Shown in pieces: positions 1-8,801 of a stretch of DNA of 64,000 bases (the stretch's first letter is position 1; each line of letters starts with the position of its first letter). The notes below the pieces were generated by a model, which was given only the letters and a program-made list of their open reading frames with translations, was not told where the DNA came from and ran no database searches. Position numbers and translations under genes: made by a program. The DNA is taken from the NCBI RefSeq assembly GCF_022267515.1, contig NZ_JAKFGB010000009.1:744001-808000 (forward strand), read 5' to 3'. The DNA is from Rubinisphaera margarita (GTDB taxonomy: Bacteria; Planctomycetota; Planctomycetia; Planctomycetales; Planctomycetaceae).

Positions 1-413
1 GTATGCAGCAGACTCGAGACCCCCATCCAGCCCATAACCAGAATCGCTACGGTGCCGAGGCCCCAGACGACAAAACCATGCAGCATTCCGGCGACATCAT
101 CAATGAATCCCGCCAGTCGAGCGGTTGCCAGCGACGCCACGAAAAACGCGATCATCCAGCTGAGGACCATCCAGATCACAGCTCCGGTCGGCAGTCCTTC
201 AGTCGTATCGGCCGCATCGGCCACGCTGACGCCAAAGGCCAGACCGAGCAGATGCAGCAGCCAGCTCAGTCCCAGTAAAATGACGAGCCCGGCGAAGATC
301 GCCCCCCAGCTGACAAAGGGGTGTCCGGGGTCCGCCACCCGCACGGGACGATGGCGGTATGCGACGTCTCGCGTGCTGAGGTGTTCCGGTTGTTCGTGTA
401 CGTGTTCTGTCAT
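1..413 (-). CDS. Partial membrane protein (3' end beyond the window)
   Basis: The reading frame opens at an ATG at 413, preceded by a good Shine-Dalgarno (GGGAGGG, 7 nt upstream), and runs off the left edge without a stop; 137 codons are visible. A short His-rich cytoplasmic-looking N-terminus (MTEHVHEQPEH) is followed by three predicted membrane segments at about residues 35-60, 78-98 and 108-133. The first contains Gly-rich small-residue packing (WGAIFAGL) and the second ends in ATARLAGF. I do not recognise a named family; it resembles small integral membrane proteins annotated as hypothetical in planctomycetes. No function is assigned. Confidence 0.75.
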   Translation of the reverse strand, partial: MTEHVHEQPEHLSTRDVAYRHRPVRVADPGHPFVSWGAIFAGLVILLGLSWLLHLLGLAFGVSVADAADTTEGLPTGAVIWMVLSWMIAFFVASLATARLAGFIDDVAGMLHGFVVWGLGTVAILVMGWMGVSSLLH

Positions 414-740
414 GGCAGCCCTCCCAGTGTTTTCTAGATACCTTGTTGCCGTGGTGATATGGCGTGCTTAGGGGACGAGCAAGCACTGTTCCATTCAGTG
501 GCAACTTGGGGGAGATGCTGCGATTACTTGAACTTGTTCGCAAAAGCGAGTGAACGGCTGGTCGATGGGGAATCGAGTCGCCCGCCCTCTGGTCGCTCAG
601 AGAGCAAATACGGATTCCCAGGATCGCGAAATCGGTATCGGGGAAATGCCCATGCTTTAGCAGTTTCGCCGGTTTTCCCCGAGGACGCTCTGCCGACAGG
701 ATTCAGCCAAATTCAAAATTCGACTGCAGGCGTTTGCAGG

Positions 741-806
741 AGCAGACTCAGCATGGCAGGGGATCAGCGCCCAGGCGACTGCAGGGGAAGCCGGAAAATG
801 CTCTAA
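741..806. repeat. Repeat F copy 1, at the 3' end of smc
   Basis: About 66 bp closely matching 59576-59643 (roughly 80% identical, one gap); shared blocks include ACTCAGCATGGCAGGGGAT and GACTGCAGG. Its right end (CTCTAAG) contains the TAG stop codon of smc read on the minus strand. The other copy also abuts the 3' end of a minus-strand gene. The remaining spacer 414-740 shows no coding potential or other structure. Confidence 0.7.
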
Positions 807-3800
807 GCCGCCCGGTTCTTGTCCGAGCTGTTGATCTCGCCATTCTCGCCGACATCTTCAAAGCGGACGGTCAGCTTCTTGGAAACACCGGCTTCTTCCA
901 TTGTCACGCCAAAGATCCGGTCGGCTGCGGTCATCGTCCGTTTGCGGTGCGTAATGACGATGAACTGAGTTTTATCGCGGAACTGTTTGATCACCCCGGC
1001 AAAGCGGTCGATGTTCGCCTCGTCGAGAGCGGCGTCGCATTCGTCCAGAATACAGAAGGGACTCGGGCGACTCTTGAAGATCGCCAGCAGGAGACCGACC
1101 GCTGTCATTGTTTTCTCGCCACCAGACAACAGGCTGATACTGCGGAGTTCCTTGCCGGGAGGACGCGCGACAATTTCGATACCGCATTCGAGCGGATCGG
1201 ATTCATCTTCCATAATCACATCGCCCTCGCCCCCGCCAAACAGCTGTCGGAACAGCTCCTGGAACTGCGAGCGAATGGCCGTGAACGATTCGATGAAGAT
1301 GCGTTTGCTCTCAGTATTAATACGACGAATGATGTCTTCCAGCGTCGACTGAGCGTGCTTCAGGTCCTGCAGCTGTGTGCTCAGATGACGATAGCGCGAC
1401 TCCAGTTCGTCCAGCCCCTGCAGAGAGGAGGGGTCGACCGCACCCAGTGATTTAATTTTCTTACGCAGCCTCTGCACTTCGCGTTCGATGGCGTCCCGCG
1501 ATTCCGCGAAATCATGTTCGCTTTCCAGCCACGGCCAGGGCGTGCTCTCGACGTCGAGTTCATGGAGATTCTCGATCGATCCTTCGGGAGTTGACTCGGT
1601 CCAGTCGCCTTCTGCGTCGTTGGCTTCAGCATCGGCGTCTGTCTCTTTGTCTGCGACGGCGGCCTGAATTTCCGGTCGCGGGAAGTCGATGGCTTCGATT
1701 TCTTCGTCGCGGCGCATGGCCTCGAACGGCTTGCGTGCAGAGAACCCGAGATCAATAATCTGCTGCACGCCGAGCTGATACTCTTCGAAGAGTTTATCGC
1801 GGAGGACCTGCAACTCCGTCTCGACATCACGGAGTTCGATCCGCAGATCCTGAACCCGCTCTTCTTCTTCCCGACGCTGGTCCGTCAACTGCCGCAGCTG
1901 TTCGTTTCTGCGGTCGCGACGGATTTGGATCTCGTTCCGCTGCCGCCGGGCCCGCTGAACTTCGACCTGCAGCTGTTCGCCGATCAGATAGTATTCGGCC
2001 AGTCGCGATTGAGCCGTGAGAATCTGCAGTTCGAGCCGTTTTTCTTTCTGCTGGGCATTCTCCAACCGGGAGATCGCTTCCGCATACTGGGCCTCGCGCA
2101 GCTGCCTGTCTTTATTGAGTCGCGTCAAAACGGCGTCTATCGAAGCCAGACGTTCGTGCGTTTTCGACAATTCCACTTTGAAGTGACTGTGTTGAGCCGC
2201 GAGTTCCTGTTCGTGTTCGCGGGCCTGCCGCATATCGTGATCGAACTGCTCGATTTGCGATGTCAGCAACTCCAGTTGACCGGCGATCTGATCGAGTTCT
2301 TCAAGTTGTTCGCCCTGTTCGTGCTGAACGGACGCAAGCTGTTGTTCGACCGAAGTGTAGTCGCTGTCGATTCGGGCCCGTTCCCGGGAAGCCAAATCGA
2401 GTTCGTTATGCCGGCTCTGGACCTGCTGCCGGAGTTCCGAAAGTTCAGCGGTCTGCGATTCCATCCACATCTGGGCGTTGGCGAGTTCTTCGTCCAGACG
2501 CAGCAGCACGTCGCCCAGCTCTTCTGTTTTTCGATCGAGCCGTTCAATGTGACGGGTCAGTTCGAGGAGTTCCTGCTTGATCCGCAGGATCTCGGAACGA
2601 CGAGAAACGACGGAGCCTTCCGCCTGGATGGTGCCGGTGTGCACGATCCCATTCGGCGTGAGCAGATCGCCCTGCTGAGTCAGGAACTGTGATCCTGCCG
2701 GCGCGTTGAGCAGGAGCCTCCGGGCAGTCGTCAATCCATCGACAATCCATGTCGATCGCAGGAGCTGCTCGATGAGCGGACGAAATCGGTCATCGCATCG
2801 TACGAGTCGATCGGCTCGTGCCAGGAGCCCATCCTGTTCGCTGTGCTGCTGTTCGAATTCACCGAGCAACTCGTGCTGCTCCGGATTCCATTCCTGCACG
2901 TGACGGGGCAGTTCGACGAAGCCGAGCCGGCCTTCGAACTGCGTGTTGTGACGTTCAAGATATTCCAGAAACGGCGGGAGCTGATCGACCACGATCATCT
3001 GCGAGCCACCATTGAGAGCGATCTCGATGAGGGCCGCGTCTTCGAGATCGCATTCGAAGAAGTCGACCAGAATTCCGAGTACGTGTTTCCACGGCGACAG
3101 ATTACTTTTGCGGGCCCGGTTCAGAATCTCCTGCACGCCAAGACTGAGTCCCAGCTGCCGCTGTTCCATGTCTTCAAGCAGACCGAGCCGCGCTTCCCAG
3201 GCACTTCGCTGTTCACGATCGAGCGCCTGACGGGCGTTGATGGTGGCGAGTTGCTGCTCCAGTTCCTGGCGACGCTTCTGAATGCCATCGATTCTTCGCT
3301 TGTGTTCGCTGTGTCGATCGGCAGCGGCCTGATAGACCTCGGTCGCTTCAGTGACGGTTTGCCCGATGCGTTCGATCTCGACGTCAGCTGCTTCCCGTTC
3401 GTGATACAGTCTCTCCCGCGCGGCGAGGATGGTTTCGCGGCGACTGTCGAGATGTTTCCGATGGCTTTCCGCGGTAGCCTGCTGCCGCTGCAGTTCCACG
3501 AGCATGCGGCGCTGCTCGGCCTGTTCCTCGCGGCGTTGTTCGATGGATTCGGTCAGTTCCCGCAACTGGTTGGCGGCCGCTTCCTGGTCGGCGACTTTGC
3601 GATCCATCTCCGACTGCACGTCTTCCCGCCGCTGCGTTTCGGAGGCGATCTCTTCATCGATATCGTGGACGCGACGTTTGAGCTCGAAGCGCTGCTTGCG
3701 AAGCAGATCGGCTTCTCCCGAAATTTCCCGGGCGCGTTCCGACTGATGATGCAGCGACGTCTGCACGCTCGAGCGTTGCTGCATCAGAGTCGAGAGTTTG

Positions 3801-4660
3801 GCCTCGGTTTCCTGCAGCATTTCATCGGCACTGCGGAAGCGGCTGCGCAGCTGTTCCCGTTCAGCTTCGAGATCGGCCTGTGTCTTCTGCGTTTTCGAGA
3901 GTGCTTCCTGAGCCTCATTCGTCTGGCCCGAAATCTCCCGCAGTCTCGTGAACAGGATCCGGGCGTCATCGGCTGCCAGTCCGAGGCGGAGCGCGTCGTA
4001 ACCGCGAGTCAACTCCCGATACCGGGCCGCCTTGCCGGCCTGATTGCGGCAGGCGTGCAGCTGCGTTTCGACTTCATCGACAATGTCGGTGAGTCGCAGC
4101 AGGTTCTGCGAGACCCGTTCGAGTTTTCGTTCGGCATCGATGCGTCGGGATTTGAAGCGGCTGATCCCGGCTGCCTCTTCAAACAGGACGCGACGTGTGG
4201 ACGGATTCCCCTGCAGGACCTGTCCCACTCGACCCTGTTCAATAATGCTGTACGCGGAGGTCGCCGCCCCGGTGCCCATGAATAGATCGCGAATGTCTTT
4301 GAGCCGCGAAGTTTCGCCGTTGATCAGGTATTCCGAATCGCCCCCCTGGTACAGACGGCGGGTAATCCGGACCTCTTCATACGGCGTGGCCAGAATCTGC
4401 TGGGAGTTGTCGAAGGTCAGCGTGGCCTCGGCCAGACCGCTTGGCTTGCGGGAGCGGGAACCGTTGAAGATGACGTCGGCCATGGCCTTGCCGCGGAGCG
4501 ACTTGGGACTCTGGTCTCCCAGCAGCCACTTCATCGCATCGACAACGTTGCTCTTGCCCGAGCCGTTGGGACCAACGACGCACGTAATCCCCGGCGCGAA
4601 CGCAAATGTAGTGCGGTCGGCGAAGCTCTTGAAGCCAAAGACTTCCAGGGACTTTAACAT
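803..4660 (-). CDS. smc: Chromosome segregation ATPase SMC
   Basis: Structural maintenance of chromosomes protein, the DNA-tethering ATPase of the bacterial condensin complex (partners ScpA/ScpB are not in the window). The start MLKSLEVFGFKSFAD is chosen because SMC proteins begin this way; the frame stays open 81 nt further upstream. Walker A is at residues 30-37 (GPNGSGKS). Two long coiled-coil arms flank a hinge at about 520-680. The C-terminal head carries the signature LLSGGEK and Walker B region ILDECDAALDEAN. The length, 1285 residues, exceeds the usual 1150-1200. Part of the excess is an acidic, low-complexity insert (rich in D, E, A) at about residues 1010-1070, just before the C-terminal coil. 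It lies downstream of, and in the same direction as, the FlgI-like gene. Confidence 0.96.
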   Translation of the reverse strand: MLKSLEVFGFKSFADRTTFAFAPGITCVVGPNGSGKSNVVDAMKWLLGDQSPKSLRGKAMADVIFNGSRSRKPSGLAEATLTFDNSQQILATPYEEVRITRRLYQGGDSEYLINGETSRLKDIRDLFMGTGAATSAYSIIEQGRVGQVLQGNPSTRRVLFEEAAGISRFKSRRIDAERKLERVSQNLLRLTDIVDEVETQLHACRNQAGKAARYRELTRGYDALRLGLAADDARILFTRLREISGQTNEAQEALSKTQKTQADLEAEREQLRSRFRSADEMLQETEAKLSTLMQQRSSVQTSLHHQSERAREISGEADLLRKQRFELKRRVHDIDEEIASETQRREDVQSEMDRKVADQEAAANQLRELTESIEQRREEQAEQRRMLVELQRQQATAESHRKHLDSRRETILAARERLYHEREAADVEIERIGQTVTEATEVYQAAADRHSEHKRRIDGIQKRRQELEQQLATINARQALDREQRSAWEARLGLLEDMEQRQLGLSLGVQEILNRARKSNLSPWKHVLGILVDFFECDLEDAALIEIALNGGSQMIVVDQLPPFLEYLERHNTQFEGRLGFVELPRHVQEWNPEQHELLGEFEQQHSEQDGLLARADRLVRCDDRFRPLIEQLLRSTWIVDGLTTARRLLLNAPAGSQFLTQQGDLLTPNGIVHTGTIQAEGSVVSRRSEILRIKQELLELTRHIERLDRKTEELGDVLLRLDEELANAQMWMESQTAELSELRQQVQSRHNELDLASRERARIDSDYTSVEQQLASVQHEQGEQLEELDQIAGQLELLTSQIEQFDHDMRQAREHEQELAAQHSHFKVELSKTHERLASIDAVLTRLNKDRQLREAQYAEAISRLENAQQKEKRLELQILTAQSRLAEYYLIGEQLQVEVQRARRQRNEIQIRRDRRNEQLRQLTDQRREEEERVQDLRIELRDVETELQVLRDKLFEEYQLGVQQIIDLGFSARKPFEAMRRDEEIEAIDFPRPEIQAAVADKETDADAEANDAEGDWTESTPEGSIENLHELDVESTPWPWLESEHDFAESRDAIEREVQRLRKKIKSLGAVDPSSLQGLDELESRYRHLSTQLQDLKHAQSTLEDIIRRINTESKRIFIESFTAIRSQFQELFRQLFGGGEGDVIMEDESDPLECGIEIVARPPGKELRSISLLSGGEKTMTAVGLLLAIFKSRPSPFCILDECDAALDEANIDRFAGVIKQFRDKTQFIVITHRKRTMTAADRIFGVTMEEAGVSKKLTVRFEDVGENGEINSSDKNRAA

Positions 4661-4791
4661 GACAGACTTCTGGGCAAGGACGTGATCCCGGCAGGAGGCA
4701 GACGGGAGAGCATCGTCAGCCTCCCGAACCGGGATCGGCAATTACAGATGGCATCAGCTCGGAGCTCACGCCACGAAGGACAGGCTTTGCT

Positions 4792-6957
4792 TCACTCCTC
4801 TTCCTCGACATCGGGATACAACATTTCGCCGTTTCGTTCGTGCTTCATCAGCTGCTTGAGCTTCTTCAGCGGACTGAAGCCTTCGCTTTCCGTCGGGGGA
4901 GCCTCCTGCGGGGGAAGCTCGGACGTTTGAGCTGGCGGGGCGTCGGAGGTTTCGGTCGCAGTTTCACCGGCTGGATCGAGTTCCTCCTGCGGTTCGACAT
5001 CTTCCTGCGGTTCGGTCTCATCGCCGAATTCCGTTGGTTGAGTGCCGTCCTGCAGCAGTTCTTCGGTCATCAGCGGTTTCGTGCTGACAGCGTCTTCCTC
5101 GTCCGTTCCCTTGGTGAACGGGTTCGGAGCCATGCTGGAGCGTCCGACACGCGTCTTCTTTTTCTTCATACCCGGTTTGCCGGATTCACCGGGAGCATCG
5201 GGACGTTCGTAGTACCGACCGGCTTCCGGCAGCATATCGATGCCGATTTTGCCCGGGAGATTCTTCTGTCGTTCAGCCTGAACCAACATCTGGGCCAGGT
5301 CTGGATAGCTGGCTCCCATTTCGGCAGCCGCCCGGATCACATCAGCGATTCTACGCGGAACAACCTTCCGCTGATCCTTCTGACCAACGCGATAGCGGCT
5401 GACGACGACTTCGTCGGAACCGGTAGCCGAGTTGACCATGATGTGCGGACCAGCGTTCAACGCCATTGGTGTACGGAACTCCTGATGAGCTCCGAACAGC
5501 ACGATTTCGGCTTTCTGACGATGTGTCAGGTGAATCATCGGTTCCCCGGCGACGTCGAGCGGATGCAGTCGGCACTGTTCGTTGAGAAGCTCGCCCTTCA
5601 CGAACGGCTCGTTGTCGTCGATGGTCGTCATACAGCGGAACGCACCGTACTTGGTTTCCATGATTGGTTCGTCCATCAGCTGACGGAGATAGACGAAGGT
5701 TTCGCCGGCTTCGACACCCGTCATCGCGGCCAGAGCGAACACGCGAAACGCGGGTTCATCCCGAGCGGCAATATAAAGGGTTTCCAGGCCAGCCGGCTCA
5801 CCCAAATATGCCAGGGCGACCGCGGAATAGAAACGGCATTCCAGGTATTGGGCTTCCAGCCCTTTCTTGAGGGTCGGAATCGCTTCCGGTCCCAGAGCTT
5901 CCAGTTCCAGGGAGGCCCGTTCGGCTCGTTCCGGAATCAACAGCTCGTTCTCCAGCCGCTCCATACGGACCTGTTTCTCGACATCGGTTTCACGGAAAGC
6001 GATTGCCTGAATGACTTGGATGTAACGGGGGAAGTTGTCTTTGTAGGTGGGATGAATCCGCAGTTCGATTTTCTGATCGGTCTTGGCTTTCGACAGCGGC
6101 TCGCGATGTCCGTAGCGGTCGTAGCTGAAGAACCGCTCGCCAATCTTGTCGGCGATACGAGTCGTGTTACGAACACTGCGGTAGTCGTTCTTCATCAGCA
6201 GGGTCATGTCGCGGGTTTCCATCCCGACACCACCGCCGACGATGCGTCCGCGACGCAGCAGACTGTTGGAGTCATTCTCGCCAGTCGAAACCAGAATCGG
6301 GCCCTGAGCCCGGGCACGTTCTTTACCTTCGAGAACGCCGCGGCCGGCGACGATCGCCCGTTCAGTCAGACTGCATTCAAGCAGCCAGCCGCCGTTCAGG
6401 CTTGTTGTCGTGCTACCTTCCGGCACTCGAATTTCGACATCGAACTTTTCGCCCGGTTCGACCAGCGGCGGCAGATACGCCCGCACGATCACCAGAGCGG
6501 TGGAAGGCGAGCTGATGATGCGGTTGGGATCTTCCACTTCGCGACGCCGCATGTCCTGCAGCAGTTGGGTTCGATACTGAGACGGAGGCGGGTCACCGCC
6601 GGTTCCGTCGAGACCGGTAACGAGACCGACCCCTTCAAGCACGACCAGGTTCAACCCGGAAACGACGACGTAATCGCCGATAAACGGCGGGCGGACTTCT
6701 TCCGGTCCATCAAGGTTGAAGTCGTCTTCAAAGGAATTGTCTTTGTCGTCCTTAGCCGCGCTCTTGAACTTCATCGACTGGATGACCGGCGTCATCAGGT
6801 TCATCTCCATGCAGCCGGTGAGCCCGAGACAGAGCATCAGCAGCAGGGAAGTGACGAGTCGCGTTCTGGACACCGTGCTGAGGCAGCGGAGTCGAAGAAA
6901 CGATTTCAGGATCGAAGCCGATGCCGGAACATCAAAGTCGGGGCGGAATGCGGACAT
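4792..6957 (-). CDS. FlgI-like P-ring domain lipoprotein with HEAT-like middle
   Basis: 721 residues. A long basic n-region and hydrophobic core end in a lipobox (LTGC, Cys at about 49), so an outer-membrane or periplasmic lipoprotein is expected. Residues about 95-330 resemble the flagellar P-ring protein FlgI: GLVTGLDGTGGDPP, then a YLPP-type segment and DVEIRVPEGSTTTSLNGGW, which parallels FlgI's DVxVSxxGxATSLxGG. Residues about 340-450 look like alpha-helical HEAT-type repeats (LEALGPEAIPTLKKGLEA; AVALAYLGEPAGL). The C-terminus (580-721) is low complexity, Lys then Glu/Pro rich. The usual FlgI is about 370 residues, so this is an enlarged, remodelled version. ATG at 6957 has AGGA 7 nt upstream. 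No other flagellar genes are nearby. Confidence 0.8.
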   Translation of the reverse strand: MSAFRPDFDVPASASILKSFLRLRCLSTVSRTRLVTSLLLMLCLGLTGCMEMNLMTPVIQSMKFKSAAKDDKDNSFEDDFNLDGPEEVRPPFIGDYVVVSGLNLVVLEGVGLVTGLDGTGGDPPPSQYRTQLLQDMRRREVEDPNRIISSPSTALVIVRAYLPPLVEPGEKFDVEIRVPEGSTTTSLNGGWLLECSLTERAIVAGRGVLEGKERARAQGPILVSTGENDSNSLLRRGRIVGGGVGMETRDMTLLMKNDYRSVRNTTRIADKIGERFFSYDRYGHREPLSKAKTDQKIELRIHPTYKDNFPRYIQVIQAIAFRETDVEKQVRMERLENELLIPERAERASLELEALGPEAIPTLKKGLEAQYLECRFYSAVALAYLGEPAGLETLYIAARDEPAFRVFALAAMTGVEAGETFVYLRQLMDEPIMETKYGAFRCMTTIDDNEPFVKGELLNEQCRLHPLDVAGEPMIHLTHRQKAEIVLFGAHQEFRTPMALNAGPHIMVNSATGSDEVVVSRYRVGQKDQRKVVPRRIADVIRAAAEMGASYPDLAQMLVQAERQKNLPGKIGIDMLPEAGRYYERPDAPGESGKPGMKKKKTRVGRSSMAPNPFTKGTDEEDAVSTKPLMTEELLQDGTQPTEFGDETEPQEDVEPQEELDPAGETATETSDAPPAQTSELPPQEAPPTESEGFSPLKKLKQLMKHERNGEMLYPDVEEEE

Positions 6958-7407
6958 GAATCATCCTGCGGGGAATGGGCTGCTCGAAAGGAGGGGAGGA
7001 GCAGACTGTTCAAGGTGGGACAGGAGTTCGATCGGCCGAAGCCGGTCGGCTTTGCCTGTGAGCCGCGGACGGATGTCCGGTTCTGCTCACCTGGCAAGGA
7101 CAAAAACACTCAATCATCAGACAGGTGGGACGGTTGTGGAGTCCTTGACGGACCCTTCGTCCCGGAAAGGTGGGATGCAGAACGTACGTGACGCCGCCGA
7201 TCCGGTCAAGATGTCTCCATTCAAGGCTGAAACGGTTTCCGGAAGACACGAATTGCGCTCAATTCGGCTGTGAAAATGTAGAAATGACACGTCTGACCGC
7301 ATGTGGCGCTCCGGCTGCGAACGCTTCGCTTGTTTCCCCTCGGCGAAGTCGCGAAGATAAGCCGCTTCGAAATTGCGTCCCTGGCCCGAGAGAAAAACCA
7401 CAGCGCT
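6958..7407. other. Divergent intergenic region, flgI-like / mch
   Basis: 450 bp between two divergently transcribed genes, so it should contain both promoters. I see no convincing open frame with coding character, no strong hairpin terminator and no copy of the repeat families found elsewhere in the window. I could not pick a promoter with confidence. Confidence 0.4.
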
Positions 7408-8361
7408 ATGCCCCGTATTCTGAATGCCCGTGCCTGGGATCTGGTCGACAACATCGTGGACAACCCGGGAGAACTGGGAGTCGAAGTCGAAGAGCTCGAC
7501 TGCGGAGCACGCGTTCTCGATTTTGGCGTGAACGCACTGGGCAGTCTGTCAGCCGGCATTCTGCTGGCCAAAGTCTGCACCTCCGACCAGGCCGACGTCA
7601 CATTGCACACCGGATCCATCGGCTCGGTGAACTGGCCGATCGTGCAGTTCACGTCCGATTTTCCCGTCAGTGCCTGCCTCTACAGCCAGTATGCGGGCTG
7701 GGAAGTGCGTGTTGATGACTATTTCGCGATGGGGTCCGGTCCGATGCGGGCCAATGCGGCTCGGGAAGAGCTGTTTCACCGCCTCGGCTATACCGAAGAG
7801 TTCTACTGCAGCGTCGGCGTGCTGGAGACCGACAAACTGCCCGACTCCCGCATCGTGCGTGAAATCGCCACGAAGGCCAAGGTCGAGCCGCGAAACCTGA
7901 TTCTGCTGGCCGCTTCGACATCGAGCATCGCCGGCAGTCTGCAGATCAACGCTCGAGCCGTCGAAACGGGGATGCATAAACTGTTCGAACTCGGCTTCGA
8001 CGTCCATCGGATTCACTCGGCGGTCGGCACAGCTCCTCTGTCTCCGGTCGCAGCCGATACGTTGACCGCCATCGGACGCACCAACGATGCCATTCTGTAC
8101 GGCGGCCGCATCACGTTTTACGTTCGCGGGGATGATGACTCGATTGCCGAAATCGGGCCGAAGGTTCCGTCGTGTGCCTCGTCCGATTCGGGCCGCCCGT
8201 TCAAAGAGATCTTTGAAGCCGTCGGCTGCGACTTTTATAAGATCGATCCGTTGCTCTTCAGTCCCGCTCAGGTGGTGTTTCAGAACATCGAAACCGGGAA
8301 TGTGCAGTGCTTTGGCGATGTGAATGAGGACCTGCTGCGGAAATCATTTGGAATCCAATGA
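7408..8361 (+). CDS. mch: Methenyltetrahydromethanopterin cyclohydrolase
   Basis: 317 residues, matching the family's usual length of about 320. Mch interconverts N5,N10-methenyl-tetrahydromethanopterin and N5-formyl-tetrahydromethanopterin in the cytoplasm, a step of the archaeal-type C1 pathway that planctomycetes share with methylotrophic proteobacteria. Family-like segments include the N-terminal NARAWDLVDNIVDNPGELGV, the Gly-rich CGARVLDFGVNALGS, and GSGPMRA followed by the later VAADTLTAIGRTNDAILYGG. The internal ATG at 7408 is chosen because the frame upstream lacks family character. Its stop overlaps the next gene's start in ATGA, implying translational coupling. No fae, mtd or fhc genes are in view. 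Confidence 0.93.
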   Translation: MPRILNARAWDLVDNIVDNPGELGVEVEELDCGARVLDFGVNALGSLSAGILLAKVCTSDQADVTLHTGSIGSVNWPIVQFTSDFPVSACLYSQYAGWEVRVDDYFAMGSGPMRANAAREELFHRLGYTEEFYCSVGVLETDKLPDSRIVREIATKAKVEPRNLILLAASTSSIAGSLQINARAVETGMHKLFELGFDVHRIHSAVGTAPLSPVAADTLTAIGRTNDAILYGGRITFYVRGDDDSIAEIGPKVPSCASSDSGRPFKEIFEAVGCDFYKIDPLLFSPAQVVFQNIETGNVQCFGDVNEDLLRKSFGIQ

Positions 8362-8750
8362 GCATCCACGACCGCGACCTGCTGAATCTGCTGTTTCTGG
8401 CAGCGACCGCCCATCAGAAAGGGCAGCAGCCGGGACGCGATCGATTTCTCGTCCTCGCCATGCATCACGCCTGCCAGCGCGGGGATCTCGAAACTGCGAA
8501 TGCGTGCCGGGAGATTGTCGCCCGGACGGCTCCGCATCATCTGCTTGGTCGGCACGAAACCGCCGCCGAAGTCGCCCGAGATGAAGGGTTCGCGACCCTG
8601 GTGCGTCAACTGCAGCGACATTGCAGTTCCGAGCGAGCCGAACAGCTCGCCAGCGATCTGAAATTCAACGCCGAAGAATTCCTGAACGACGAGTCCTCAT
8701 CGGTGCGGATTCGAGCCGAGTTGAATCAACTGCTACGGGTGATGCAGTAA
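8358..8750 (+). CDS. Hypothetical protein coupled to mch
   Basis: 130 residues, soluble, probably all-helical (MSIHDRDLLNLLFLAATAHQ at the start; many Ala/Leu/Glu/Arg). No recognised catalytic motif; histidines are fairly frequent in the first 75 residues (HHAC, HHLLGRH). It overlaps the mch stop by 4 nt (ATGA), so the two are almost certainly co-translated and functionally linked. I do not recognise a family. The next gene is on the other strand, so this is the last gene of a two-gene unit. Confidence 0.75.
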   Translation: MSIHDRDLLNLLFLAATAHQKGQQPGRDRFLVLAMHHACQRGDLETANACREIVARTAPHHLLGRHETAAEVARDEGFATLVRQLQRHCSSERAEQLASDLKFNAEEFLNDESSSVRIRAELNQLLRVMQ

Positions 8751-8801
8751 GCTCGCGTCGCTCCCGAGCGTGAATCCCTCGCCGGAATTCCGAACACTCG
8801 T

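Noticed and set aside
2843..4285. Long plus-strand open frame inside smc (480 codons)
   Set aside because: It lies wholly opposite the strongly supported smc coding sequence and has no family motif; GC-rich coding DNA commonly gives long antisense frames.
4840..7191. 783-codon plus-strand frame opposite the FlgI-like gene
   Set aside because: The minus-strand frame shows signal peptide, lipobox and P-ring motifs; the plus frame has none and extends into the promoter region.
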